Below, in pieces: positions 48,986-62,699 of a stretch of 64,000 bases of DNA (positions are counted from its first letter, which is position 1; each line of letters begins with the position of its first letter). This DNA is from Paraspadella gotoi. Lineage: Eukaryota; Chaetognatha. Position numbers and translations under genes: made by a program. The notes below the pieces were generated by a model. It had not been told where the DNA came from. It saw nothing but the letters and a program-made list of their open reading frames with translations, and ran no database searches. The stretch covers positions 8,257,992 through 8,321,991 of the forward strand of contig CM119263.1 of NCBI GenBank assembly GCA_051294375.1, given 5' to 3'.

Positions 48986-49769
48986 TCGATTTTTTTCCCC
49001 CAACTTCTCTCATTTTTTTTATATGTATCGGAACTTTTTTTTTTAATCTTTCGGTGTTTTTTTTTTTTTTTTGAGCTTTTTTGTCCTATTTTTTTTTTAA
49101 ATGTTCGCTCGCCTTTTTTGTGTATACTTTCGTTTTTGCTTTCTAAAAAAACCTTATTCCGTGCTTGAAGATGGAAAATTTAAATGAATTTGATTTTTAT
49201 GAAATAAATTAAAAACAGAAAACGTTAGACAGTTTCACTTTCAGTCGCTTCGCCAAAACTATCATGCATCCAGCATAAGTAACAATTTTATTTATTTGAT
49301 AAATGTGTTTTCAATTTCGATTCCATTTTTCTTCCAAGAATAATAATAAACGGAAAAAAAAAAACAAATCAACGTACGTACTTCTAATTATAATACTCTT
49401 TTATAACGAATTCCATCATTAGGGGGAAAAGGGAGAAAAAATTTAATGGTTTCTTAACGAGAGAATTCTCAATTGGACTGAGGCGAGAGAGAGAGTCCTT
49501 CATATTTTTTTATTCCCTGTGTCCCATTCATTAAAAGGCCTCATTATTTTTTCCCCTCTTTTTTCTCATCTTTTTTTCTCTTTCCTTTCGTATTTTTTTT
49601 TATTGTGTTTTGTTATAGCGCGTTAAAATCCTGTGATGAGAATAAAAAATTTGAATTAAAAAAAAATTATTCTTCTATTTTAATATTTTTTTTAATCCGT
49701 TTTGATTTTTTCTATAAAAAAAAATCGGTTGATCTGGAAAAGAAAAAAGAAACCGATTCCAGCGCCATT
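48986..49769. other. T-rich DNA, no gene
   Basis: Several T runs of 8-16 bases (49,038-49,100) and AT-rich unique DNA. No open frame of interest. Confidence 0.45.
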
Positions 49770-49965
49770 TGCCGTCGGGTGCCGACAGGTGACGTTGGTA
49801 GCCGACAGGTGACGTCGGTTGCCGGGAGGTGGCGCCGGGTGGCATTGGATTCGGACAGGAGCGGTCGGGTGCCATTGGGCGCTGTCGGGTACCGACAGGT
49901 GCTGTCTTCTCTCCGTCGGATGCCGACAGGTGCTGACAGGTGCACTCCGATGCCGCCGATTCCTC
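49770..49965. repeat. GC-rich minisatellite of GCCGACAGGTG units
   Basis: GCCGACAGGTGACGTTGGTA and GCCGACAGGTGACGTCGGTT are adjacent 20-bp units. More degenerate copies follow (GTACCGACAGGTGCTG, ATGCCGACAGGTGCTGACAG). The island is sharply GC-rich between AT-rich flanks. All six frames are fairly open because of the low stop density, and none is convincing. Confidence 0.8.
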
Positions 49966-50489
49966 GGTTCCTTCAAAAAAAATTCTATATCGAAAATTCG
50001 AATTTCGAAAAAAAAATTTCATGAAGGAAAAAGGAAGCCGATGGATTGCGGTCGGTGGCTGGCAGATGGCAGTTGGTGGGTGGAAAATGGTGGAAAGCTG
50101 ATAGAAATTCGAACAAGGCGAGTGGTAAAGTTAAATTAATCGCTGTCAGCCGGAGAATAATTTCTTAAACCTGGACACTGGGAGACATTGACTTTCATTA
50201 GATTAAAAATGGCAACACTGACAAGCACGGCGATAGATAACATTCAATTATATCAAAAAAAGTTTATTTTAAAGTGTTGGCTAGATTGGAATTGGCATAT
50301 GGAAAAGATTATTGCAGGTGTTGAGTTCGCAGGCAGTTGTTAATGGATACTTAATTAGCTAAAACCGTTGGTAGTTGGCGATTACTATATAGACGATGAT
50401 CCATTGTTTCAAATTTCAATACTACAAGTTAGAATCGAGTTTCCCGAATTGTCCTATTGTTGTCCCTTTGCCTTTTGACTCCACTTTTT

Positions 50490-50760
50490 CTTCTTGTCCG
50501 GAATGAAGGGGTCACGTGACCGAAGAGGTCAAGAAGTGATCGCGCCGGATAAAAGGGTGAGGTGAAGGAATGAAGCTGAAAAGGGGAGAGGGTAAGGCTT
50601 AGGCCTGCTGCCAGATCGAAGGTTCTGGACTACATGAACATGCTGTCTCGCTGTCGCCACCAGGTGACACCGCTGCCGGTGTGGCGCCCTGTAAAGGCAG
50701 CCTCTTCGATATAATTATTATTATTATTATTATTTAATACTCATATTATAGGCTGTAATC
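50490..50760 (+). other. TATA-like and hairpin-bearing patch, possible LTR fragment
   Basis: GATAAAAGGG near 50,547 could be a TATA element. The perfect stem-loop ACACCG-CTGC-CGGTGT lies near 50,668-50,683 in a GC-rich patch, followed by an (ATT)n run near 50,710-50,737. The order recalls an LTR or small element, but no ends, repeats or coding parts were found. Confidence 0.2.
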
Positions 50761-52276
<1,516 letters not shown>

Positions 52277-52684
52277 CGAACTGAGAGTTTATTACAAGGT
52301 CGATTAGGACTCGTCTCCGTTTGAAAAATTTTGGAGGACGAGAGAGAAGAAGAAGAGAGAAAAAATATTATATTTGAAATTATTAAATTTGTTATTAATG
52401 TCTATCCTTTAGTTCTAATAAAATTTTACAACGAAATTCAAAAAGCTTTAATCAAAACTAAAATCTTATCACTCTCCCCATTTATATAAAACGTATAAAT
52501 GTGATTTTTCCACCTAACAAAAACTTTTTCTCACCCTTTTGAAGAAAAAAAGAATTTCATTTTAAAACGTGAAAAAGTAAGTCAAGAGATTCGGCGCAGC
52601 TTCTCGAGTGAGTGTCTCGAGTTTTCACTGATGGTGATTTTTTTTTTCTAAAGTCGCTTCCTCCGTCGAGGAAAGTAGATCAAC

Positions 52685-52696
52685 CGTCGTCGTCAC

Positions 52697-52742
<46 letters not shown>

Positions 52743-52758
52743 CTCGTCCTCGTCCTCT
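52685..52758. repeat. (GTC)n with 12-bp higher-order GTCGTCGTCATC
   Basis: The triplet array shows a regular ATC every fourth codon, giving a 12-bp period, then TCGTCC units. On the minus strand a 75-codon frame (52,680-52,907, starting MRLGREGTVYGAERG) ends in this repeat as an acidic tail of E, D and G. No family is recognised, so I do not call it a gene. Confidence 0.9.
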
Positions 52759-53010
52759 TCGTGACTCGCTTTGTAATTTTGGAGCGCGAGCTTGTCAAAA
52801 TTGTGAAAAGGAATACCGCCAAGCGAGCGAGCGCCAAGCGCACCATAAACATTCTCCCGCGTCCCTCGCTCGGCGCCATAAACCGTCCCTTCCCTCCCCA
52901 GGCGCAAAACCTACCCCTTATTTACGCTTCATTATGCATACCTTGCGGCCGACATAAATTTCTCTACCCACTTACTGATTTTTTTTTTCCTGGAATGTGG
53001 GCGTAAGATG

Positions 53011-53016
53011 AAAGAG

Positions 53017-53106
<90 letters not shown>
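53011..53106. repeat. (GA)n microsatellite, interrupted
   Basis: GA repeats with AAGAG and GGAG breaks. The surrounding minus-strand S/L frame is an artefact. Confidence 0.95.
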
Positions 53107-54351
53107 ATAAAAAGGCGGTAATTGCGAGAATCCCTTTTGTGGGCGCATGAAAGAGTAATAAGGGTTCACCTCCGTGAAAAAAAAATGTTCTTCGATTAGA
53201 TTATGGGTGAGCAAGAAATTTCGATCGTGATCGTGACTGGGAATGTGATTGTGATTGTGATTCTTGATAAAAAAAAGTTGAGTACGACGAGAAATCGAGG
53301 ATTGACTGCTGGAAAAAAGAAAGGAGTAATATGATGATCGGATGATAGGAAAAGCTTTGATTTTCACAGAGATTAGGGTTTTTGAAAATGATAATGAGAC
53401 AAATCGAAAGTATCCTCGCTGGAAACAAAATAATGGACAAACTTTGAAGAGCGCGTTATGAGGAAAAGAGGGGATACAGTTTTGGGTCCCTGATGAGTTC
53501 AATAGGTTAAGAGTTCAATGCTTTGAGCGAAAAATGATATAGTTGACTAATATTTCGTCTTTAACGATGTCACATTTTGAAATTTTTGAGGGATGAAGAA
53601 AATATCTTCGTCTTGTCGAATGTCGAGGAGTCGTCGAGTTGAGGAGTCGAGGTAGTTGATTGATGAGTCGAGTGAGGAGTCGAGTGAGCAGTCGAGTGAG
53701 CAGTATAGTAAAGAGTCGAGCTCTTTTTTTTTGTCGACTTTGATTCTTGGATTCTTGGATTCTTTGATTCGTGCGGATTGAGACTCGCTTGTTACTAAAA
53801 TTTTGGTTTATTCTATAAATTTCAGTCTTAAAATGTCAAATTTTACTTATATTACGACTGTCAATTTTTAATGTTTGATGTTTGATGTACCTTGTACAAT
53901 GTGCAAATAAGTTCTGAATTCCAATTAAAATTGTTGGTAATTAAAATTAAAATTTTCTCTTTTTATTTAACTGCAAACTTGTATTCTAACTTAGATTATT
54001 GATTTTAACTCTTTTCGCTAATTACTAATTTGGAATTCCATGTCTTCCAATCGTTTAATTTTATTTTTTAGTTTCCGATTTTTCCTTTTGTTTTATATAT
54101 AAATTCGTGAGTTTCAACTCCGCCTTGACTTCCCAGTTCCATTTGTGACTCTGACTCATTCGAGTTTATAAAAGTTGAATCAAAAAATCGCGACGAGAAT
54201 TTTGAAGAGGAACGCCTTTTCCCTCGCCCCGCAACCCGCGCCCTCTCGTTTCCCCGCGCCCTCCCATCTCCCCGTCCCCTTTCGTGCGTACACGCCCTTC
54301 CGTTACCACGCAGCCTACAGTCGCTTCCTACCCAGCCGTTTCCAAGCGCCC
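53107..54351. other. Mixed DNA with GAGTCGAG repeats, no gene
   Basis: GAGTCGAGTGAG-type 12-bp words recur at about 53,630-53,722. AT-rich unique DNA follows to 54,170, then a CCC-rich segment runs into the next gap. No supported exon. Confidence 0.4.
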
Positions 54352-54712
54352 NNNNNNNNNNNNNNNNNNNNNNNNNNNNNNNNNNNNNNNNNNNNNNNNN
54401 NNNNNNNNNNNNNNNNNNNNNNNNNNNNNNNNNNNNNNNNNNNNNNNNNNNNNNNNNNNNNNNNNNNNNNNNNNNNNNNNNNNNNNNNNNNNNNNNNNNN
54501 NNNNNNNNNNNNNNNNNNNNNNNNNNNNNNNNNNNNNNNNNNNNNNNNNNNNNNNNNNNNNNNNNNNNNNNNNNNNNNNNNNNNNNNNNNNNNNNNNNNN
54601 NNNNNNNNNNNNNNNNNNNNNNNNNNNNNNNNNNNNNNNNNNNNNNNNNNNNNNNNNNNNNNNNNNNNNNNNNNNNNNNNNNNNNNNNNNNNNNNNNNNN
54701 NNNNNNNNNNNN
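54352..54712. other. Assembly gap (361 N)
   Basis: The gap falls between C-rich and GA-rich DNA. Frames spanning it are not informative. Confidence 0.99.
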
Positions 54713-54797
54713 AAATGTCGAAACTCCTCCAAGTGGAAGAGAAGAGAAAGAGAAGAGCGGCGCGGCTGGGAGAGAGAAAAATTATGCTAAAACCGTT

Positions 54798-54798
<1 letters not shown>

Positions 54799-54860
<62 letters not shown>

Positions 54861-54956
54861 TGAAACGAATATTATACGTACATCTTGATGAATGAAATGC
54901 TTATAATCGCATAATTTCCTTTCATTTTTTAAAAAAAGACATGGTTAGCGCATGCT

Positions 54957-54995
<39 letters not shown>
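54799..54995. repeat. Two (GA)n microsatellites
   Basis: GA tracts at about 54,799-54,860 and 54,958-54,995, separated by about 100 bp of AT-rich DNA. Confidence 0.95.
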
Positions 54996-54997
<2 letters not shown>

Positions 54998-55086
54998 GGG
55001 AGAGAGAATGAGAGACGGAATAAGAAAAAAAAATCCTTGTTACATTTGAAATTTTCTTCCAAATTGATTCGGAGAACCATTAGAGC

Positions 55087-55246
55087 GGCCGGCTGAGAGT
55101 GCGGCGGCAGCGGCCGGAAACGTCGGCAGCGGCGGCGGTGTCGTCGGCGGCGGCGGAAGCGGCGGCGGTGTCGTCGGCGGCGGCGGAAGCGGCGTCGGAG
55201 GCCGGGACAGGCGCCGCTTGAAATGTGGCAGGAAATCAAGAAATTA
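55087..55246 (+). repeat. GGC-rich repeat with 30-bp unit in an open frame
   Basis: AGCGGCGGCGGTGTCGTCGG continuing CGGCGGCGGA is repeated in tandem. In one + frame it gives the decapeptide SGGGVVGGGG twice, then SGVGGRDRRRLKCGRKSRN and a stop near 55,246. The frame is about 60 codons long and has no ATG. It could be an exon of a glycine-rich protein, but triplet slippage alone would also produce it. Confidence 0.5.
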
Positions 55247-55341
55247 AAGCAATTTTTTTAAACCTCCAAGCGTAAAGATAGAGAGAGAGGGGGAGAACGA
55301 GGCAAAGAGTGATAAAGAAAGAGAGAGATAAAGAGAGAGAG

Positions 55342-55366
55342 NNNNNNNNNNNNNNNNNNNNNNNNN
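55342..55366. other. Assembly gap (25 N)
   Basis: Fixed-length gap at the end of a GA-rich run. Confidence 0.99.
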
Positions 55367-55539
55367 CTAAATAAAAATACACCCCAGGGGGAGGGAGAAG
55401 GAGGAAAGGAGGCAAAACGACACACTAACACCCACCCACCCTTTCTCTCACGCTATTTCTCTGTGTTAAAAAGAATCATGCTGGCTGGAGGAAGGAAGGC
55501 ACAGAAACCTTTAAAAAAAACAGGGGAGGAAACGATTCT

Positions 55540-58500
55540 TATTTTTTTTTTTTTTACTATTCTTTCCCCAATGCCTAAAAAAGCAAAATAAAAAACTGTA
55601 AAAAAAAAAAAACGGGCCAAACGTCTTTTCTTCCAATGCTTAAAAAGCGAACGTTAAAAAACACCGATAATAAAATTTCACAATACAAAAAATGAAATAA
55701 CACGCACTTTCTAAAGTAAAAAAGTAACAAAAATCGATCTAAATACACCGTGGTCCAAGCACGACATATTTCCAAAGAGGAGAATCGGGGATAACAACCT
55801 TTTTTGAAAAAACAAAGCCCAGAAAAACAAAAAAGAAGGAAAGAAAAAAAAAAAAACGCCTTTTTTTCCAATTGTCGTAAAAACAGAACTGATAAAAAAA
55901 AAATTCTATTTTTAAAAACGCATATTTTCACAAGAAAAAAGAAAATACAAAAACGTAAATACCTTTCTGCAAATAACATCATCGAGGTTGTTAAAATTGG
56001 CCGATCGAGCGACATCGTTATTAAATATCTATTTTATCCACAAAACAAACAAATTTCCTCCCCTTTTATTTTTATGGTCTCCTTTCTCCTCTTCTATCTT
56101 CTCTCTTTAATTTATGTAGCTTTCTCTCCACTCCTCAAAAGATAAAAACGCTATTTAAAATACACCAAAAACGGACTTTTCTCTTTCTTTAAAGAAGATA
56201 GTGCAAAAACTTTAAAAAGTAACGACGGAAAAACGAACTTTTCCAATGTAAATAAAAAAGAAATTTAAAAACTTAAAAAAAAAAAATAAACGGCCTGCCC
56301 AAACGTTCTTTTTTCTTTTATCCTTTTTTCTCTTTTTCTTTCTTCCTTCCAATCGTTTTAACAAGAGTTTTTTAATAAAAAAACACCGGAAGCATACCGC
56401 AATAAACGACTTTTCTAAAAGTAAAAATTATTATAAACTAAAAAATTTGTTAGTAAAAAAAAAAAGCTGAATAAAAAAACCTTTATTATAAAACGTTAAA
56501 ATACAGCGGCAGACGATTATTTCCCAAAGAGATAAACAACTTTTTCAAAAACAAAGAAAAACGCCTTTTTTCCAATGTTAAAAAGAGGATAAAAAATTTC
56601 TCTTAAAACCACCGGTGGGGGAAAAGATATTTTCAAAGAAAAAAGAAATAAAAACGTAAATACTTCTGCCAAATAACCATCATCGAGGCTGTTAAAATTG
56701 GCTTGAGCGGACAGGTTATTAAATATCTTTTTATCAAAACAAACAAATTTCCCTCTCTTTTATTTTTATGTCTCCTTTCTCTCTCTCTTTTCTCTTTAAT
56801 TTTATTTAGCTTTCTTCTCACTCTTCAAAAGATAAACGTTAAATACACCAGGAAACGACTTTTTTCTCGCCTAAAAAGCATATGCAAAACCTTTAAAAAT
56901 AACAGAAAACGATCTTTTTTTTCAATCGTAAAAAGAAATAAAAACTTTAAAAAAAAAAACCGGCCCGCCAAACGTTTTTCTCCAATGATAAAAATATAAA
57001 AAAAAACACCGATAAACGCACCACTTTTCTAAACGTAAAAATTGTCTTGAAAAAAAAACCTTAAATACACGGCCCCAGACGCCATATTCCAAAAAGATAA
57101 CAACTTTAAAAACAAAGGAAAAACGCCCTTTTTCCAATGTAAAAAGAGCCAAAGTAAAAAAAAATTTCTTCAAAACACCGGAAAACGATATTTTCAGCAT
57201 AGAAAAGCAAATACACAAACGTTAAATACTTCTGCACAATAACATCATCGCAGGTTGTAAATTGCATAACGGTGGAGGACAGCCTTATTAAATATCTTTT
57301 TATCAAAACAAACAAATTTCCTCTTTATTCTTTAGTCTCCTGTCTCTCTCTCTTTTCTCTCTTTAATTTTTATTGTAGCTCTCTCACTCTCAATAGATAA
57401 ATACGTTAAATACACCATAAAAAACGACTTTTTGTCTGTTAAAAAGATATGAAAACTTTAAAAATACAGAAAACGATTTTTTCCAATGTAAAAAGAAATA
57501 AAAACTATAAAAAAAAAAAACGGCCAAACGTTTTTTCCCAATGTAAAAAGAGTTAAAAACACCGATAAACGACTTTTCTAAAGTAAAAAGTAATAAAAAC
57601 GTTAAATACCACCGGCAGACGACATTTCCAAAGATGATAACACTTTAAAAACAAAGCAAACAAAACGCTTTTTCCAATGCTAAACAAGAGATAAAAAATT
57701 TCTAAAACAACCGGAAAACGATATTTTTCAAAGAAAAAAGAAAATAAAAACGTTAAATACTTCCTGCCCCAAATAAACATCATCGAGTTGCTCTAAAATT
57801 GCGGTGCAGCGACAGTTATTAAATATTCTTTTTATCAAAACAAAACAAATTTCCTCTCTTTATTTTTATGCTCTCTTCTCTCTCTCTTTCTCTTTTCAAT
57901 TTTCATGTAGCTTTCTCTCCACTCTCAAAAGATAAACACGTTAAATACACCAGCCGAAAACGACCTTTTTCTCTGTAAAAAGATATTTGAAAACCTTTAA
58001 AAATAAACCAGAGAAACGATTTTTTTCAATGCTAAAAAGAAAAAAAAACTTCCCCCTTAAAAAAAAACGGCAAACGTTTTTTTCCAATGCTAAAAAATAT
58101 AAAAAAAACACTGATAAACGACTTTTCTAAAGCCTAAAAAAGTGCATAAAAACGTTAAATACCAGTGTGCCCAGACGATATTTCCAAAGACGATAACAAC
58201 TTTAAAAACAAAGAAAAATGCCTTCTTTCCAATGCCTAAAAAGAGATAAAAAAATTTTCTAAAACAGCCGGCGAAAACGACATTTTCAAAGAAAAAAGAA
58301 ATAAAAACGTCTAAATACTTCTGCCAAATAACATCATCGAGCGTTGTTAAAAATTGCGTGAGCCCCCGACATTATTAAATATCTTATTGTTATCAAAACA
58401 AAAAATTTTCTCTCTTTTATTTTTATGTCTCCTTCTCTCTCTCTTTTCTCTTTAACTCTTTATGAGCTTTCTCTCACTCTCAATAGATAAAAACGTCTAA

Positions 58501-60000
58501 ATACACAGAAAAGACTTTTTTCTCGCTAAAAAGCATATGAAAACTTTAAAAAATAACAGAAAACGATTTTTTCAATGCTAAAAAGACAATAAAAACTTTT
58601 TAAAAAAACGCGCTAACGTTTTTTCCAATGCTAAAAAAATATTAAAAACAACACGATAAACGACTTTTGCTAAAGCTAAAAGTTGATAAAACGCTTTAAA
58701 TACAGCGGCAGACGATATTTCCAAAAGATAACAACTTTAAAAACAAAGAAAAACGCTTTTTCAATGTAAAAAGAGCACTTAAAAAAATTTCTAAAACACG
58801 GCAAACGCATATTTTCAAAAGACAAAAAGAAATAAAAACGTTAAATACTTCTGCAAAATAACATCATCGAGGTTGCTTAAAATTGGGTCAGGACAGCTAT
58901 TAAATATCTTTTTCATCAAAACAAAACAAATTTTCCTCTCTTTTATTTTTATGTCTACCTCTCTCTCTCTTTTCTTTTTAATTTTATGTAGCTTTCTCTC
59001 ACTCTCAATAGGATAAAAACGTTAAATACACCAGACAAACGACTTTCTCTGTCTGTTAAAAGTATATGCAAACTTTAAAAATAACAGCAAACGATTTTTT
59101 CCAATGCCCTAAAAAGAAATAAAAACTTTTAAAAAAAAAAACGGCCAAAACGTTTTCCAATGTTAAAAAAGAGTTAAAAAAACACCGATAAACGACTTTT
59201 CTAAAGTTAAAAAGTTAATAAAAACGTAAATACACCGGCAGCATGACATTTTCCAAAGGAGATAACAACTTTAAAAACAAAGAAAAACGCTTTTCCAATG
59301 TAAAAAGCAGGATAAAAAAATTTCTATAAAACACCGGAAAACGATATTTTTCAAAGAAAAAAGAAATAAAAAACGTTATTAAATACTTCTGCAAATAACA
59401 TCATTCGAGGCTTGCCTTAAAATTCGGTGAGGACAGTATTAAATATCTTTTTATCAAAACAAACAAATTTCCTCTCTTGTTATTTTTATGTCTCCTTCTC
59501 TCTCTCTATTTCTCCTTTAATTTATGTAGCTTTTCTCTCACTCTCAACTAGATAAAAACGTCGTTAAATACACCAGAAAACGACTTTTTCTCGCTAAAAA
59601 TATATGAAAACTTTTAAAAAATAACAGAAAACGATTTTTTTTCAATGTAAAGCAAATTAAAAACTTTTTAAAAAAACCGCCGAAACGTTTTTGTCCAATG
59701 TAAAAAAATATAAAAAACACCGATAAACGACTTTTCTTAAAGTTAAAAAGCTTGATAAAACGTTAATTACAGCGGCAGACGATATTTTCCAAAAAGATAA
59801 CAACTTTAAAAACAAAGATAAAACCTTTTCTCCAATGCTTAAAAGAGATTAAAAAAATTTCTAAAACACCGGAAAACGATATTTTCAAAGAAAAAAGAAA
59901 TAAAAACGTTAAATACTTCTGCAAATAACATCATCGAGGTTGTTAAAATTAGCGTGTGAGGACGCGTTATTAAATATCTTTTTATCAAAACAAACAACCT
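55540..60000. repeat. About 535-bp tandem satellite, about eight copies
   Basis: The marker CATCATCGAGG recurs near 55,978, 56,678, 57,243, 57,778, 58,332, 58,862, 59,398 and 59,928. Spacings are 700, 565, 535, 554, 530, 537 and 530. Inside each unit a shorter theme of about 55 bp recurs (ACCGGAAAACGATATTTTC, then AAGAAATAAAAACGTTAAAT), so the unit is itself built from diverged sub-repeats. Copies differ mostly by inserted C or GC bases and homopolymer indels. The frames here are K/F-rich artefacts. Confidence 0.93.
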
Positions 60001-60877
60001 TTGCCCCCGCCCGAAAACCCCACCTGCGCTCCTAGCATCATCGCCAACTCTGTGTGCGCTCTGGTCTCTACATACTATTCATTAACCCCTTATTGCTACA
60101 GTCACAGTATAGTATTCCCCGCATCTAATCTCTAATACTTAAGGGAGTGGTCTTTTTATACAATTGAAACAGTCTTTGAAATATTATACCACTTCATTGA
60201 TATGAAAGCCAGGTACTCTGGGAGGGAATAAACGAGACTGTGAGAGAGTCTTGATTGAAAGCTTGCAGGGACCTGCTATGTGATGGAGGCCTTAAACCAC
60301 CAAAGCCTGTCCAGTGTCCAAAGTCAGGGGCAAGATAATGGATAAGTGAACCAATTTGATAGAGAGAAATTTAAGGGGAGCAATCAATACATCTCAATTC
60401 TCTCTCTCCCTCTCGCTTTTTTTTATCCTTGTTTCCATTTAGAAAAAAAATTATTTTCGTTCAATCTCACTATAAAAAAAACCAGAAATCCAATAAGGGG
60501 ATTTTTTAAATTTCCTATTTTCCTTTAAATTTGCTCGTAATTACTCAAGTTGAAAAGGAAATGGCTAAAGAGAAGAGAGAGAGAGCATTTTATCATATGT
60601 ATGAAATTTATGCAACCAATGTATAATTATTTATCCATTTAATAAATAAGCGATCTTATCTCCTTTTTAAACTCAAGTTAAAAAGTTTTTTTCTTTTCCT
60701 CTTCCTCTTCCTCCTCTCGATCCCCAAGTCCGAATCGCTTTTTTAGTCTCCGTCCTTCTCGATATTTATATTTTTTTTTTGTTAATAAAAATCATCTCAT
60801 TTTCATTCACGATTTACGATGAAAAAAACCAAAAGATCAAAAGGATTTTAAAAGGAGGAGGAATGGGTATTCCAGGG
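60001..60877. other. Unique DNA after the satellite, no gene
   Basis: A short C-rich start is followed by ordinary AT-rich DNA. The 60-codon frame at 60,346-60,528 (+) resembles nothing known. Confidence 0.4.
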
Positions 60878-61887
60878 AGATCCTTAACTTTCATACGTCG
60901 ATGCAAATTTGTTATACATGTGTAGTTGTAGTATCTGAATTTGGTATCTTTGGATCTGCGTCTTTCAGAGCATGTTATTAACACTATAGTATGAAGAACC
61001 CTGAGGTAGAAAAAGAAAAGAAAAATATAAAAGTCTATTGGACGCGACTAGAGTATTCTATATAATTAATCACAGATGTACAATAGATTATCTAATTTTT
61101 TACTTCTTCTCTATCATTGAGAAGAAATGATATCGTTTTTCCATTCAGTTATTTCAATTTAATAAGAGTTGTACGCGCTCTTCACTCACTCATTCTCTCG
61201 CCCACGCACGCACGATTCTACTAAGTCCTAACTACTGGCGAGTAATTCTGATGTTTATATTACTCTCGCTAGTACTAATAGCTGCAGCCGTTTCGTCTCT
61301 TTGTGGATGTGATCTATGTTTGATAAATCGGATTAAGTATTCTGCTTTAAATTATATTCATGAAATATAATAAGACAATTTTGAATGCTATTTCATTCAT
61401 ATTTTAATTGTTACCGCACGCTCGTCAAAATGTCGAATGAAGAACGCTACTCATGAGAAAAGAATACATAAGAAAAACACATAAAAGAAAAAAGAGGAGA
61501 GAGTTTGAGGTTTGTTTTTGTGAGAACTAGACGAAAGCGAGCATACTGGAGAGATTTATTAATTTTAGTTATTATATAAGGATTATTAAAGTATGATAAT
61601 GAGAATATTTTTTCATCTATAATTTTTAGGATTGGCAAGTGGCCTCAGGGCAACGACTTTATAGACGATGGCGACGAGCGGACGACGGACGAAAAGGGAA
61701 AGACGAGCGAACCGACGCCAACGCCGCCACCGCTGACGGACGACGACGACAAACGGACGACAACGCGCGACGACGACGACGCCGATCGAGACGCGGAAGC
61801 GGTCCCTTGGCGGAAGCGTTTGCATGCGCGGAATGTGGGCGAAACTGCGCGAAGAAAAGATGGCGCGTCGAAGTGAAGGCTCTCTCT
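60878..61887 (+). repeat. Inverted repeat 4, left arm
   Basis: Reverse complement of 62,484-63,265. Anchors are GATCCTTAACTTTCAT near 60,881 (matched near 63,250), TAAGTCCTAACTACTGGCG near 61,221 (matched near 63,005), AGGATTGGCAAGTGGCC near 61,628 (matched near 62,725), and GAAGTGAAGGCTCTC near 61,870 (matched near 62,490). The inner part has CGACGACGAC-type triplets in both arms. No gene recognised. Confidence 0.9.
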
Positions 61888-62398
61888 CTCTCTCTCTCTC
61901 TGCGTCTCTCTCTCTCTCTCTCTCCTCTCTCGTCTCGTCGTCTCTCTCTCTGCTCTCGTCGTCATCTCTCTCTCTGCTTCTCGCAATCTCGCCCTTGCAT
62001 CCAGTCGTTATTCAGAATTTACGTTGGCTTTATAGAGACAGGTAAGAAGAAGTGGAAACAACTGCCGGTCTGAAGAAAATTAAATTGCGAAAACGAAAGT
62101 AAATCTAATCGAAAAAGATACGAATGGGAATCGACGTTCGGGTGTATTCAGTGAAATATTTTTAGGCATTATTTAATCTTTTTTCTAGCTATTTTTTTTT
62201 ATTGAAGTGGTGAATATTCTCTCTCTCTCTTCTGCTGCTCGTCTCTCTCGTCTCTCTCTCTTCTCGTCTCTCTCTCTCTCGTCTCTCTGTCTTTTTTTTT
62301 TTCTTCTTTTCTCTCTATCTGTCCACCTTTGTCCAGATGAATGTCGGTTGGGAGGGGGGGTGGGGGTGGATAANNNNNNNNNNNNNNNNNNNNNNNNN

Positions 62399-62447
<49 letters not shown>

Positions 62448-62483
62448 TCTTCTCTCTCTCTCTCTCCTCCTCATCTCTCTCTA
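61888..62483. other. Spacer of inverted repeat 4
   Basis: CT repeats (61,888-61,970) are followed by unique DNA with a donor-like ACAG|GTAAGA near 62,040. More CT repeats, a G-rich run (about 62,348-62,370), a 25-N gap (62,374-62,398) and CT repeats to 62,480 complete it. The donor has no pyrimidine tract before it, so it is not a recursive site. Confidence 0.7.
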
Positions 62484-62666
62484 GAGAGAGAGAGCCTTCA
62501 CTTCGACGGCCATCTTTTCTTCGCGAGTTTCGCCACATTCGGATGCAAACGTTCGCCAAGGGACGCTTCCGGTCGAGGGCGTCGTCGTCGTCGTCGTTGT
62601 CGTCGTCGTTGTCGTCGTCGTCGTCAGCGGTGGCGGCGTTGGCGTCGGTTCGCTCGTCTTTCCTTT

Positions 62667-62699
<33 letters not shown>

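Noticed and set aside
52680-52907. 75-codon minus frame with an acidic tail
   Set aside because: The tail is the GTC repeat read as aspartate. The first 50 residues match nothing I know.
62030-62050. ACAG|GTAAGA as a third recursive splice site
   Set aside because: There is no pyrimidine tract before the AG, and it lies in the spacer of a suspected artefactual inverted repeat.
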